From Stercorarius parasiticus (taxonomy: Eukaryota > Chordata > Aves > Charadriiformes > Stercorariidae), in contig VWZL01000919.1 of the NCBI GenBank assembly GCA_013396915.1, forward strand, positions 197,267 through 261,266: a DNA stretch of 64,000 bases, written 5' to 3'. Shown one piece after another: positions 34,241-48,810 of the stretch. Under the pieces are notes generated by a model. The model searched no databases, was not told the DNA's origin, and was given only the letters and a program-made list of their open reading frames with translations. Every line of letters starts with the position of its first letter. Position 1 is the stretch's first letter. A program made the position numbers and the translations under genes.

Positions 34241-37200
34241 CAACCTGGTGTGTTATGAAACATTTCAATTTCACTTACCCAAGCCTGTTCAGCTCCCTTT
34301 TCTAGCACACTTTAAATCTGTCACCATTTGCTGCTATCACCACAGTATATCCTGTGCTTTCTAAAACATTATCACCACCTGTCAAAGCTGGCATGAAATA
34401 GCTTGCAACGTTTTTATGTTGATTTTAAGGAATTAGAAGCATTGGCCATGTTATTTATTTAGAGCTTATCTGCAGCAAGATATACATTTTCTAGCAGCTC
34501 CAGGATGCCTCCTGAGCAGTTTTGAGGATGGGCAGCTGGGATACTACAGTATCATCAGGATTAAAGTTGTCTATACTATCCATCACAAAGAACCTTAGTT
34601 AACTAAGCCTACTGTGGAGTATGTTAAATTCAGTCGATTAAGACAGACTGAATCACTATGATTAGCGGTAACGGAACGTCTAATTCAATAACAGTATATT
34701 TGTCAGCTTCTCATTTCTTTGAAACACAGAATTTGTGATTTACCTGGAATTTCTTTTTGCCAGTGACCAATCTGAATGTGTGTCTTCTCTGTCTTTGAAT
34801 ATGGGGAGGAAAGATCAAAATTTTGCATTGCCTAAGGTGCTAGGAGTAAACTTCTTCAATGGGTATATTATTATAATGTATTGCAATTTCATTGCAGTTG
34901 CATTGCATTGCATCAGTATTTGACCACTGCAGAGCATAATGAGAGAATAATTCACTGCAGAGCCTGAGGAAGACATGACCACATTACAGAAAATTATCTT
35001 AACCACAGATGCACTGCAGAGTTGTTACTTTGAGTACGCCAGTAGAAAAGATGAGGTTTGGACACGTCCAGAACTGAATTTTTTTCATCTGGAGTGGTTA
35101 TTCCTCCATGCCAATTTTACAGTTTTATTTCTTCTTAATTTACATCTCACGCTAAATTTGCTAGTATCATTTTCAAAGCTAGAACCAAGGGAAGATAATA
35201 AAGAAGAATTGCTACATTCTACTTTTTACAAGCTATCTGTGTAAGGAACCCTACAATGCTACTGTCTGATACATAATTAGCAATCCAAAAGACACATGAA
35301 GTTGCCAAAAAACACTGAAGTTGAAAAAAATTCAAGACAATTAGCAACGTAAAGTGACTCACACCAAACACGGCTACTTGGTACTTTATATTGTTTCTGA
35401 TTAAATTTATTCTTTAGACACAGTTTTCTTTTGTTGCTCCTGGCTTCCACAAATCAGACAAACCCACTATCTCTTTTAAGGCAACTTTCACTCGCCTTAG
35501 CAAACAGCTGCAGCATGGAGAGTTACCAGAAGCCGCTCCCGGTTCTACTCTACCACAGGGCACCTGTGTAATCAGGAACCATCAGTTCTGCTGATTTTTT
35601 GGGGGTAATTTGCGGTGCTCTAGCAGTATGACTTTATTTGTTTCGAACTAATTGAAGAAAGAGACGGCACCTCACAGCTGATTCTTACTGTGGTAGAGAA
35701 AAGTAACTCTGTTCACAGGACAGGTAGAAGAATTACCTTCTGCCTCTGTTGACTCTTCAAACACATGAGAAAGTGCAGTGCTAACAACAGCTAACACTAC
35801 TGCTGATGTATTTGCTGTCACAGTTGCTCTGACCCCTACTACTCCTTCACCTACAAGTGTTGCCTGAACTGAAAACTTGTTAAAATCAGTGAAAACTTTG
35901 TACATCAGCTACCAAAGGCTTTGATGTATATGCTATTTCTGCAGTAACAGCAGCAACATATCTCTATTTTTCCCCTCTGGTTTACACTACTTACTTGACA
36001 AGAGTATTTTGAATTATTTTCTATCTTGCTAAATTCACCAATTTTTTGCCATCCTTATTCTGTTTCATTACAAGTGTTTCTTGTCTGTCCCTGCATTTCT
36101 TGTTTCAGGGAAATTATTGCCCTTCTTCATGCTTTCACCTCCAAACAGAATTATATAAGTGCTCATAACAGTGCCTATATTTTCCTCTAAAAGCCAAAAA
36201 TAGGGAAGAAAATGAGATGTCTTGATAATTAATAATGATCTTCTCCAGTGTTTTTCCAATTCAGTATTTTTCCAGACACCTTTGTTTACCTAACGTATGT
36301 CAGACTTATGCTAATTGTTCAGATGCATTTCTGTCCAATCCATGTTGTATCTGACAGACTTCTTCCCCTGTTTTACTGTATATAAAACCTACCCACATAA
36401 TTCAAAAAATTATTATTTAAAACTAATTTAAAACTATTAAAAATGGCAGGTCCCCTGGTGACTACAGAATAGAAGCTCACAGACTAGATTATATACTGCC
36501 CGTAACTTAAGCATTTCTTATTTATGAGCGAAGCCCGATTCCACCGATGTTCTTCCATGTCGATCTAGGGTGACTATGGTTCTCATTCAGTGTTCATTTT
36601 TATTCATTCTCTGAAGGACTAGCTGAACAGATGAATTGCCTTATGGCCGGCTGCCCTCAGTCCTGCCCTGAGATAAGCACACCATGTATTTATGGAAGAG
36701 TGAAAAGATGTTTTTGTGAAAAAACTCCCTTTTAAGTATTGCAAAAACTAGTTTTCTGTGTTGTCAAAGAATGAGAAAGAAGCTGTTTTCCTAAAAATTC
36801 TAAAATAGAAATGTCACCTATCTTTAGTACATCCCAAAATTCTGTGTTTCCTTTCCTTCAATGAAGGACATCGTAATGGTTGCAGGAACCTTCACTTCAG
36901 ATTTGCAGTTCTTTCACATAATAATTTCTCACATAGTAAGTTTATATTCATCGTCTCTCAAAACCAAATGAGGTTTTGCTCTGTTTTGAATGCCAGTGTC
37001 AGAGACATCAATCAAAAGTGATAGCATCGATCATGCAGCTGTAAAGCAGTTGGATGGCATCTGCTGTAATGCCTTACAATGCTACAGTTGCTACCAGAAT
37101 TTTGATGAATAAGGATGCTGCTTTGCTCAATAGCAATTAATCATGACATCTCTTAATGCATCATGTTTTTAAAGGCATAATATAAAGCTAATAAATAGGT

Positions 37201-37432
37201 TAGCTTCTACTCTTCATTCAGCTGAAGTCAACGAAGATATTCTGAATGCAAAATGCCATAAGGGAGAAGATAAATCAGATTATTCCAAATCTGTTTTACA
37301 AATACAAAGGATTTCATTAGGTATTTTATTTTTAACATACTGTTGTTAAACATGCCAATATCAATATTAACCCTCATATTCCAGATTCCATAAAGAGCAC
37401 AATTAGTAGTGGAAAACAGAATTTTTATACTC

Positions 37433-37457
37433 TTTTTTTTTTTTTTTTTTTTTTTTT
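37433..37457 (+). repeat. Poly(T) run, 25 bases
   Basis: Uninterrupted T25, the longest homopolymer in the window. There is no adjoining element body that would make it the tail of an antisense retrocopy. Confidence 0.95.
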
Positions 37458-38348
37458 AGCTAAACTTGCTTTTTTGCACAGACTTTGGCCTATACTTAGA
37501 AAAATATACTCAAGGATCAAGGCCCCATCCTAGCATAAATTTACTGGGTCACCTACATCAGTGAAACAGGTTCTACATTTCACTAAGCATATAATAAACT
37601 TATGAATTTCATTGACGCAAAATATAATCAAGGCCCAGGATTCTAGTGTTTCCCCTATAAAATTAAGTACTTTAATGGAAAAAGAATTGCTGTTCTATTT
37701 ACACATCTTGTTAAACAAATTAGACATTACAGAAATCTATGAAGGATATAAAACTTTCATGCTTGAAACATTACAGATACGCCTATATCTGTATGGTATG
37801 GAATTGCAATGATATAGGCAAATGTGTTGTTCCCAATACAAAGCTAATTTCCATATGCACTTGGCAGTATTATACTAACTTTTTCTTTTCACCTTTGAGC
37901 TAGTTTATTTTGCTGGTACCTAATAAACTTTCTTCATACCTATGTCAGACATCTTCTTTACTCATCTAACTGTACCTCAAATTAATTTTGCACACTATTG
38001 ATCACATTTCTGATCATTATCAGAGACAGAATACTAGATTAAATGAATTTTTGTTCTGAAGAAGAATTTCAATGTTTTTCAATGTATTTTACTATGAAAT
38101 ACAACTAATAGAAAATATTTTCAAATATTCCAAAAGAACAGCAACTTCAATGGCAGTAATAATAATGAAAATAATAACAATCTCACTTTGAAAAAACCTA
38201 GACAAACAAAAATGGTAGATAGTGGCTAGCAATTTTTTTCAGGTTTTGCTGGCAACCTCAGAGCCCAGATGCTAAGCACTGGAAAATATTTATTCCAACA
38301 GCAGCATCTGGTACTTTGGCAGACTCCATAAGCAATTTTGTTTTACAG

Positions 38349-38629
38349 TTCTAAAGCTGCTTCTGGGTCTATTACATGGTTAATCTGATGGGCTGACTTG
38401 TTCTCCTGGATTCCATATGCCAAGAGCTAGAGACGCAGTGAACTGTTTGCCCATTATACTTGCATTAAAAAGCCAGCCTAAAAAATCTGTTGAAAATGGT
38501 ACACTTTACTACAGCTCACCAATTAGGCTTATGACGATGAGTGACTTGCCTTATAATAGTGCCAAAGAGCTGCCAGGAACCAGCAAAGAGCATCAAGTGC
38601 CAAGGTTGTCAGAGGCAATACCAACCAGG
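38349..38629 (+). other. Candidate exon with splice-like boundaries (speculative)
   Basis: A pyrimidine-rich TTTTGTTTTACAG acceptor-like site ends at 38348 and a CCAACCAG|GTAATA donor-like site follows 38629. Between them a frame opens at 38417 and stays open through the donor (PRARDAVNCLPIILALKSQ ... KEHQVPRLSEAIPTR). An in-frame stop at 38381-38383 means the first part would be untranslated. A second weak acceptor, TACTACAG, ends at 38514 and would give a fully open 115-base exon. I do not recognise the protein. Without a partner exon or conservation data this is a guess. Confidence 0.15.
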
Positions 38630-39619
38630 TAATATTTCAAATGATGTCATTGGATACTTAGCAGATTCTGAAAGTGTTGGTTGATTTTGTTTGGGTTTTT
38701 TTGCCTTCTGTATGCATGGAGGTAACTTCAGGTAGACAAGGAAATGTATCAAAGGGAATAGGAAAAAACAAAATAACCGTACTTCTTACTTTTTAGTAAG
38801 GGTTAAGGGTGGACATACTAGTGAATAGCACACTGAGTCCTTTAAAGTCAGAACATAAGCTGTAGAAGTTAAGCAACGGAGAGACATGTAAAAATATTGC
38901 TCAGGATTTTCAGCGTAATGAAACCGAATTCCACGTGCACACAGTGAATTTGTGAGTAGTCAGCTTTCCAGTAAAACAGCCTATTAGATTATCAGCTTTT
39001 GAAAAAGTGAAAAGCAAAGTAATAAGACCATAAAGGCCCACCTTCAGGAATAAAGTTTTTCAACAATCTATACACATCAAATTGGAATATCAGATAAAAT
39101 TCATAGCCCAAATAACCAGGACAGTGGAAATAAGTAGTGTCCTGTAGGAAGAAGGAATGTTAGATGAGGTGGTGTGCAGGTTTTTCATTTGAATGTGTGT
39201 GTTTTCACAAGGAGAAATTATGTTTCTTTTGCACCATCACCAGTTTTCATAAATAAAATTTCTTGAAAAGAAAGAGCTCATACAGTGCAAATTACCTATG
39301 CATTCTTAGCAATAGAATTCCTTGTGCAACTAAAGCTTTCCAAGAGTCAATAAAAGTGGAAAGTGAAACACCCAAATAGAAAGAACTATAATAAAAGGCA
39401 TTCCTACCTTATTCTGTGTCTAAATATTGTGGATTCCTGTGGCAAATTTGGCTGAAATTAACCAACAAAACCAAAAGCAGAAATTTTCATGTAGACAACA
39501 TGACTTTATACACTTTTTTTCTTCACAGACATGGGTTACATATAAGGGATGTGCATTTTTGTGGGGAAGTGTGGAGGAGAGAGGGAGTTACTTTCAGTGA
39601 CACTTTGGGTTGTATGACT

Positions 39620-39661
39620 GAATATTTCATGGTGAATGCCGAATATTTCATGGTGAATGCC
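39620..39661 (+). repeat. 21-bp unit, two exact tandem copies
   Basis: The unit GAATATTTCATGGTGAATGCC occurs at 39620-39640 and again at 39641-39661, followed by a partial third start (AAATATTTATG). The unit length is a multiple of three, so it appears as a repeated heptapeptide in an 85-codon frame, but that frame has no other sign of coding. Confidence 0.9.
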
Positions 39662-42600
39662 AAATATTTATGAATACGTAGACCTTCCTAAAGAGATGAA
39701 TGAAATAATCTGAAGTAAACCAGTCTCCTCTCAGCTCCCCAAAACTACCATAATCATGTTTATAAAACAGTGAATTAGAAATCAGAAGGTCTAATTAATA
39801 ATATTGGCTTTGTATATTTCTGGATGTTGCTGCATACTGTATTGTGTATCCTTGGGTAGGTAATTTCTTCCTCTGTACCACAACCCATCCACCCTGTCTT
39901 TTGCTCAGACTGCAGGGTGGTTGCACAACGGCAGTCTTCAGCATACTTCTTGTTCAACATCTCATGCATTAGGATAGAACTGAATTTCAATTAAATAATT
40001 TTCAGACTTTCAATTCCGAGAAAATACTCAAAATGCCTCAATAAGATCCTTGGAAAAATGCTTCAACAGCTGCAGAAGCTTTCTGGAATTGGAGGAAAAG
40101 GGAAGCAAGGGTTACAGTGAAGGAAATTACCACGACATGTCTCAGAGTACGTACCACAACAGATATTGCTAACAGAGAAAAGTTGCAGGTAGACAGGCAC
40201 AACGAGCCTCTTGCCTGCCCCATGATAAACCTAGGTTGTACACAGCCTTTTTTTATCGTTTCTTCAAGTCCATGTTTTGCCAGACATGGACTGCTTGCAT
40301 TCACAGAGCCCCAGCATACATATCATTTTCAACTCAAGACTACTTATGAAATAAGATCATAAACTTAATTTTACCCGGATGAAATGTATGAGGTATGTCT
40401 CACCCTTCATTGTTCCAGGGCTGCACATTTATGAGACAACAGTGACATTACACAGGAACTCTATCAAATTCGAAAGGCTTTTACAAAAATAAAAAGTTCA
40501 TAAGTCATGTAAATTACATATTTCATGACACTTCTGTCTTAATCCTGTTAAAGCCTTTCACTATTATACTGCTGTAATTCTGGAGAAGATGAGATTTTCC
40601 CCTTTTGTCTTTATTTTATGCCAAGAGGATTCTGAACAGTGAGCACAATGGTGTACATAGGTCCTTGGATTTTTTCCTTTTGGAGTTCACCATTCAAGTG
40701 ATTGAGTAAATACACTGTCTCTGAAGATTATAGAGTTTTGTTAAATCCTGGCTTGTGTGTGAGTTCCATTTTTTCCCACCTGTTTGATTTATAATGTATA
40801 GAAACATCAAGACGTTGAATTGTTTCCTTCATGAGAAACTGCAGTGATACAAGAAATTATAACTCTCTCTGGTATGCTAAACAATTAATTGAAAATTGAA
40901 ACAATCGAAAAAAATGTTCAATCACCACTGCAAAAGAAATTCAGCACAATGCAGAGGGCTGATGTTGGATCCATGCATCAGTTCACTCCAACACAAGCAT
41001 CATTTTGAAGGTTTGTATAGGATGACTGCTTTACCAAAATGTACACTGGAGGAAAGGTACCCCATACACATCAGACTCGAGGGAGTCTGTCCTTCCTCAG
41101 TCCTAGCTGCAAGACACCTGTAAATTGGATATGTGATCTAATCTAGTTCTTTTGGAGTTTTTTTGTAGTCAATGGAGTGAGATGGATAACCACAGAACAA
41201 CATAAATATTTTTAAAACTGTGGTGACAACTTTCTGGGAATTTTATTTCTTGATTAAGTATAAAGAGAGCCTGGAAGAGGAGTATATACCTAATTTCTCC
41301 CTAACTGCTTAGTTCTTTTACCTTTACTCTCAGAACACTTTTAGTTCTGAGAGATTTTTCTCGCCCCCTGAACAAATGTAAGTTTTACAGCATACTTTAA
41401 AAATAAGCAAAGGGCTCACAGGAAATTAACCCGTTAATAATAGTTATATGTTAAAATAGATATTTATGCATCTGGTTTTTTGTGTTTGCTTGGAATAACA
41501 AAATAATACTTGCAAGTCCTACTTATTTATTTATTTTTTAAATGATGTAGTTTTTGTCCTATATTGGTAGCATCACTGTCATATGATCAATCAATAAACA
41601 GAACTCCAGAGCTTTTAGGATTTTTTTGTGTAATTTATATTATTCACCCTTAATTAATAATAATGTGCAATCTCATACTCAGTTTTAACCTGCAGAAAGT
41701 CATCTAACCTTGACACGAGTGCCCAAAATATCTGGAGAATACTAATATTACCACAATGAGACATAAGGGGGAAGAAATGTAGTACAAAACATACCATCTC
41801 CTCTTCAGTCCTATAGAGATTTCCAATTCAAAAATTGTATGGAGCTGCTTTATCTTCTTTTTATGTTGAAGATCATTTCTCAAAAAAAACCTCAAACAAT
41901 AACTGAAGACATGTTTCTCTGGTTTTAGTCAGGCAGTGGTTGAACGTCTGTGGAGTCAGAGACCTTACAGAAGTCACCTCGTCCCTACAAATCTGCTGAC
42001 AGCCTGTCAAGGAACTAATAAAAACTCTGTTCTGAATGAATCACAGAAGTGGAGAGTATTCTAAAAACTAATACACAATTTTACATGTCAGAAAAAAATC
42101 ATATTTGAATGGTTTTGATGAAAGCTTGGGCATCTTTGGACTCGACCCCACTTACCAAAATTTTTAGTCACAGTGGGAAAGGTTTAGTGACAATAACACC
42201 AAATTAAGAACCTACAAGAAATGAAATAATTTTAAAAAAAATAAAATTGTCCTCACAAAACCAGAGGAAAATATCTGGTTTTAGGGTAGAAGGGCCGACT
42301 TACTATTTGGTGTGGCAGAAAAGAATATCATCATGTTATGCAGCTGTTTACATAAACTCTGTGCATCATGGACCACAGATGCTTATGTAGCAACTAGATT
42401 TGTGGATTTTGATCATGATATCACACTTTGCCACAAGGCAATAATAAAAGTAATTAAGGTGATGCTGGTATAAGATGCTCTGAAGTAGTGCATGCCATAG
42501 TCAAAGGAAAACCTTGTCTTTGTACTGTACCTGATGTTACCTTTCCAAGTTCCTCGTAACATATTTTGAGTTTTAGTTAAAATAATTTTGCGATATAACC

Positions 42601-44774
42601 GTGTGAAAAAAAAAATTAAAAATAATGTTTCTCCTGCAAGGGAGATGTCTTAATAAATGGCAGTGCATTGGTAGCATTACTTTTCATCTGTGCACAGCAA
42701 CCACATGGCTATTCTCCGTTGGAAACAAGTTACTGGAAATGAAAACTCATGCTGTTCAGCCCAAAATTAATCAGCTAAAGTAAGCATAATTGGAGAATAG
42801 AACAGCCTATCAAGGGAGGTAATCAGAGAAGTCACCATGGATGAAGACACTCAGGATATTAGTGGTAATGATGTTGTTGAGTGACCCTGTAAAACAAAAG
42901 GAGGCAGACTGGCTGACTTGTGCACACTGGTAGTGCCACTGCCATTGACACAGCTGAAATATTTCTCTACTTTGCATTTTTTAAATCATTTTGAAATTAT
43001 TCAATATACATTTCTACTTTGAATAAACTTCTAAAACTCTTTGTCCTGATACAACATGTGAGCTGAGAGGGGATGAGAGGAGGGGAAGTCTTACTTCCAG
43101 TTTTCCTTTCAAATTTTTTACCCTTATGATTTGTTTGATCCATATCCAAGGATGGAAATATTTTTGCCAGTATCCAGATACCTGATAGTAAAATGGTCTC
43201 CCTTGCTTAGGTTAAAATGAATCTAGAAAACTAGTTCTGATGTAAAAATCTGTATTTTAAATGTCTGTAGGTAATACAAATCTCATCCACCTAAGCTGTA
43301 CTTCACAGTCCTTTTATATCCTCTGACATCACCTGAGTGATCCTGAGACCCAGCATTGGAGTCCTGAGGGACAATATCTCCTAAAGGCTGGAGCTTGCCA
43401 AGAGGTTTCTGGAGAAATGCTTCCTCAAAGCTTCTCACCATCTCTAAATGTAATATGAAAACCCATGTAAAGTTGTCAATAAAAGGTTCTATTTTTCCTC
43501 TGGGTCCATAAACCATTCAATATTTTCCTTATATCTTCCTGTTCTGTTTACATAAAATCCATAAGTTTAGAGGAAGTGTGTTTTTTAATTCCTAGGTGAA
43601 TAAACCAGACTTAGTGTTATGTCACATCATTCTCCCCTCAACTTTTTGATTTCACTAATGACTTCAGCACCACATGTGTTCCCATGTCTTTAGTAGCTAT
43701 CCAGAGAGACTGTCATCTGTAGGAAATGGGTCTTCTGTCACAACTCAAAATCACCATGGATAAGTAAACAGATGAGTGAAATCCAAAGAAAATGCAGGGC
43801 ACCATACATTAATATTCCATGCATGACAACATTTACCAGCAACAATCACATTTCAAACTCAACCTTTCATTTATCTAGTCATATGAATATACAAGCATAT
43901 GCACACAAATATTCGGATATAACTATATTCTGAATATTTTCCTCTAGTTCTTTAAATAATCTACAAAAACATAAATAAAGATGCTAAAAGATATTTTACT
44001 TTTGAAAACAGTTGCTGCGTTCATATTTTTATAGGATCAGTTTTCATGAAATTTCGTCTTCATTTATTTTCTGGTTCAGGTTTTTGATTTACATTCTTTA
44101 ACTATATCATAGTTTAAGCACAGTTTTGATGATTTCCCTTCTAAAACGACACAAGGGAAGGAGGGAAGACATCTGCAACTTTCAGCTAAACTTGTAAGTG
44201 TACTAGAATTATCGTGATGGACATTTATTTTCCAAAATAGAAGTCTAAGGTTAACTGAAGGACAAGCAGAAAGAAATACTAAGTCTGACAGAAATTTTTA
44301 CAGATAAATACTACATGCTTGCCTGCAGACTCTAAGGCTTTTTTTTTTCCTGAAGACTGTCATTAAGAACTAAATTTTTACTTTAAATTGCTAATATAAC
44401 AAACATGACATATTCACCTCTGTCAGTGACATACCTTGGGTCACCGCATCTTGTGCTTTGTCTTAAAAGAAGTCTATACCTGTGTTTCCTTAGAATTTCA
44501 TTCCCAGATGAATAGTCCCAGTTGAAAGATCTTTTGCACTGATTCACACAGACAGAAAGCGGGAGCTGCTAAACAAAAATATCTTACACATAGGGAAGTC
44601 TCCATAAGGCTGGACTACATTATTTCAAAATTATAAATGAGGAATAGCCAGGCTTGGAGAAATGAGCAGAAAGTGACTGTTGGAACATACTGTTTCCTAT
44701 TCCTTTCTCCAATGGTGATTTTCTAGGAAGCTCTGAGTTCCTCAGCCTGCATAAGAGAGTACAGCATTAGATAA

Positions 44775-45812
44775 TCAGCTGTACATTTCCCAAAAATTAT
44801 GTGGAGATTTAGCAGTACGAATTGTCATTAATGAGATTTGAATAGATAAATCATAATGCGCTGCTTCAAATACATATTCCTTACATGCTCCGAAGTCACA
44901 ACAGTATTTGTTATATGGATAATAGAAAATGGATGGTAAATAACTTTTTCTGCAAGAATGGTTAGTTCTTGGTTCAATAAACATATTGTTCATCTTTAGA
45001 TAATTTAGGACAACCTGTAGGACTGAGTTTTCAGCTGCAGTAGGGAAGCAATTAACACAACTAAAGAACAAGCAAGGACATAACTGTGTAATGTCTTGGG
45101 GGCGCTTCACACAGTGAAGTTTTGTGGCAAATCAGTTCCAGAAAACTCAGGGTGACATTCATATGGCCTAATGTTATCCATCTCAAAGCTGAGTTCCTAT
45201 ATGAAGTCAGAGACAAAAACCACTTCATAATCTTATAGCAGGACAGCTGTGACCAAAGTGGATGCATTTCAGAATTTTTAGTGGGATAATGCATTTTCTT
45301 GATGCGCATGGACATCCATCCAAAATGGAGCCTAGTAGAAGACTGTAGCACGTACCATCCACCTATTTCACAATGACTAACTTGAAATGAACCTCCCCCT
45401 TCTTGTACACACAACATAGCAAAATGAAGGACACCCTTTGAGTTTTCTATCATATATGTAGTTGCCCACAACTTGATACCTATGTATGTCTGTGACTTAA
45501 GCTTGCAAAACTGTTCTGAAATCAGGGCTAGAAATAAGTTTATTCTTTGCTGAGAAAATGCATAGGGACAAGGCAGTACATGATGCCTCCTGGTTATCAG
45601 AAGAAAAGGATGTAGTGACCATCTCACTTTTCAGAAGGAAGGGCATCCATACAGATACCTGCATTTATTACACGTTTGCTTCCCCTCTTTTGGAATGCAC
45701 TATTTTTTCTGGAAGTTAAAAGAGCAAATTCTCTCAGAAAAGATCTCACTGAAATCAGTAGAATTACTTTAAATGCTCCTACTCTTGGTTGCCTGTTCAA
45801 TTCTGAGCACAC
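44775..45812 (-). other. Run of adjoining minus-strand open frames, unidentified
   Basis: Three minus-strand frames follow one another almost without gap: 45812-45624 (62 codons), 45627-45061 (188 codons, the third-longest frame in the window and the longest outside a CR1) and 45110-44775 (111 codons). The first and third share a phase and the middle one differs, as would happen if two frameshifts broke one coding stretch. I recognise no domain. Residue content (many W, H, C, Y, M) is more like chance translation than a conserved globular protein. No promoter, splice or poly(A) context was found. Probably non-coding, but the least random-looking frames of the unique DNA. Confidence 0.15.
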
Positions 45813-48189
45813 CCAAAATTACGCACCTACAGTTGATATTTAAAGTTATATAAGTAAACTGATTTTTCCCGTTGCTGTGAATTCAGTGAAAAAACAAGTC
45901 ATTCTGGTACCTAATTATTGAACCTAGCTTTAAAAATTTTAATTTGACAGATACAGACTTGTGGTTCCTTTCTAAAGCAACCAGAAATGCAACAGCAGAA
46001 CACAGAGCACAAACACCATACTCTCAGAGTGTCAAGAAAGAAACAGCTTCCCTCAGACCTGTAAACATGCACAATCTGTCCCTCACTCTTCAGTCTCCCC
46101 ACCCGTCTGTAAGAACTTGTTCTGGACCTGTCAGCAAACAAAAGGACACTTTTGAACCTACCATGGCTGAAAACTGTAATTGAGATAAGAGCAGATCTAC
46201 TGTGACCAATTCATTTGTATTATTCAAAGATCAAATACAATAGACTGTACTTTAGTCCAAACATAGGGAGATATTTTTTTAAAAAAACTTTCACACCTTT
46301 GCCAAAGTACATTAGGAGATTTTAATTTAATTCTATGCTACAATAGCTTTGTTGATAGTTGTACCACAGGGACTCAGTAATAAACTTCAAAAATATCTTG
46401 CCTTTTGCTGTTTCACGTTGTGTTACAGAGTCTTTATGATGGTGTAAATTCTTCTGCTGGTTTGAGCAGGAAAGTCACAATCTATCCATTCACAATTAAT
46501 TTTATGAATTATTATTACAAACAAACAGTCTAACTGTATGGAGAACCAATTAGACACTGATGTACTAAAAATTAAGCCACAGTTATTTGCACAAATAGAT
46601 TTAATATGAAAAATAATAGAAAAAAAATAATAGTTTTCAAAATCAACTCCTTTGTAGCCTTTATTTTAAGGTCAAAAAAAGCATATGAGGTCAGTACGAA
46701 AGTCTGAAATCATGACACATGCTTTAGTACCACAGTGCCAGTGACCGTGAATTCTTACTCTGAACACATTTGACTGATCTACAGAGTGTCATTTTTCTTC
46801 CACAAAAGGAAGAACATTGCTTAGCCCACCAGAAGACAAAGACATTTCTTAGTGTCATTGCGAATGAAATTTTTGAGCAGGTTGAATGTGAAGAGACTAG
46901 TGTATATCAAAAGATTCCCACAGGCTGTTGAAACTGTAAGACCTTAATGTCCTTGGCCTGCTTATGACTTACAGGAGGCATAAATATGGCTTGGGGATTA
47001 GGTACAGAGGCATAGCATGTGCAAATCTTAAATTGTCAATTAGACAGCATCATTGAATCAGTAGCAGAAACTCCAAGGGCATATTTGTCTGCAAAAGAAA
47101 GGATTAAAATAGACAGCCCCTACTGACTATCCCCTAAAATATACAGTATATCTGTGATTCATGACACTTGAGCAACCATATTTAAAAACTTTGATCATAT
47201 CAAGTCCAGGCTTTAATTTGTGCTAACGTGACTGAGACAAATATTGCCCAGAAAGCACCTGGTTAATAAACTGGTATTCGAAATGACATTTACTTCCTCT
47301 TCTTTGATGGCATTGAACTGAACACTAACTAACTATAGGGAGAAAAGGAAGCTTCCACAATCTGCCTGCCTGACTGCCTATCAGTCTTCGCACCACACAG
47401 ATTTTGCATGTATGTAGCACTTTTACCAAGGAAAAAGGTTTAAAAATGCTCCTGAAGTCAATAAATACTTGTCAACTCACATATATCTTGTAGTCTATAA
47501 TGCAAGTCAGTGGGATTTTTCCCTAGGACTGTCAAGTGAAAGATTTTTGCAAAGAAAAATAACAAAGATTTCCAGTTGAAGTAGCATTTTTGGTGTGAGA
47601 GAGTAGCCTTCCTCTACTGCTGCATTTTGGGTCTATCTTTTTTTACTTTGAATAGTAAAGATGATGATCAGCAAATTTATTTGCCAAAATAAACTAAAGA
47701 ATGGTTTTCTGTGCTAAGAAGGAATTGCTGTGTAAGACTTCTCTAATTTGAGTTAAAGATGGCATACGATAATCCTTTAAAATCATTATAATTAACCTAG
47801 TATTGTTTTTTACTTGGGTTTCTCATTTTGTTTACAGTGTTGAATTACTTTTGTCCAGGCGAGACAGTTATGCATGAACAACCATTCTATGATGAATTAT
47901 ATACCTTAAAGTAAAGCATCTTTCTTGAATAGCAGCAATACAATACAATGATTTATAGTCCTTCTCAGGGAAATACAGGTGCAAAGATTAATGAAGGGGT
48001 TTTGAGTTCAACAAAACTTAAAACATATTGGGATGGTTCCTCATATAAATTCAACTTCAGAACGTTACGTGAGGTTTTCTACAAGAACAAAAGCCAATGT
48101 CAGCTAGCCTACAGTGATACATTTTTTTTAAAGTTGCCTTGTAGCCAATTTCCACTTTATTCTTACGAAGATTACCAATGGCAATATTA

Positions 48190-48320
48190 AAAGAAAAAAT
48201 GAAAAAAATCAAACAAAACAAAACAAACAAACCTGCCCCACAAAAATCAAACCAAACCAAAACGAAAAAACCTACAACAACAAAAAACCCAAACTCAAAA
48301 CAACCAAAAAACTCCAACAA
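48190..48320 (+). repeat. A/C-rich low-complexity tract
   Basis: About 130 bases of AAAC, CAACAA and A-run words almost without T or G, similar in style to the tracts at 20210 and 22327 but of different sequence. Its minus strand gives a spurious GF/FV-rich frame. Confidence 0.75.
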
Positions 48321-48810
48321 ACCATAAAGAGATGGTAGGAATATATTTTAAGGCAATACTTTCTTTTATCTAGCTTTAATATTGTCAATTTAAAAATGCA
48401 TTAGGAATGACACATGGCTTCTCTGATGGACAAACATATAGACACATGCAGTAGTCCCAGTGAGTCCACCTAATCTAATTCAAAATCTGCATGATAAAGG
48501 CAGGAAAAAAAGCAATGTATGGGCTTCAGTAAACACCTGTGTAAAGCATCTGTCAAGATGACAAGCACACTGATCTATATAGACTAGCATATGACAATGA
48601 ACAGAAGAACAAGCAAAAGTAGTGGTGACAAAAAAAAGTCCTGGAAATACCTGAGAGTGGAGAAGAGGAAGGTAGCTTGAAGTTAAGACGCTCATCAAAT
48701 GCTCAGAACAGAAGTTATACCAAGTTTCGTATGTAATCCTAGATTAGGATTTAAAGTCATCTTGCTTTCAAACTTCATATCATATTTGCACAATCCTCAA
48801 TCTACCAGTT

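Larger units (their letters stand above)
30561..38348. other. Unique AT-rich gene-free DNA
   Basis: It contains homopolymers (33114-33129 T, 37433-37457 T, and an A run with an N at 34237), a short (TA)n near 31590 and a forkhead-like palindrome at 32097. The frames are under 90 codons and unrelated to each other. No repeat family is recognised. Confidence 0.5.

Noticed and set aside
35672..35905. Minus frame rich in A, V and T as a possible secreted protein
   Set aside because: It is only 77 codons, with no signal peptide or cysteine pattern and no neighbouring exon evidence.
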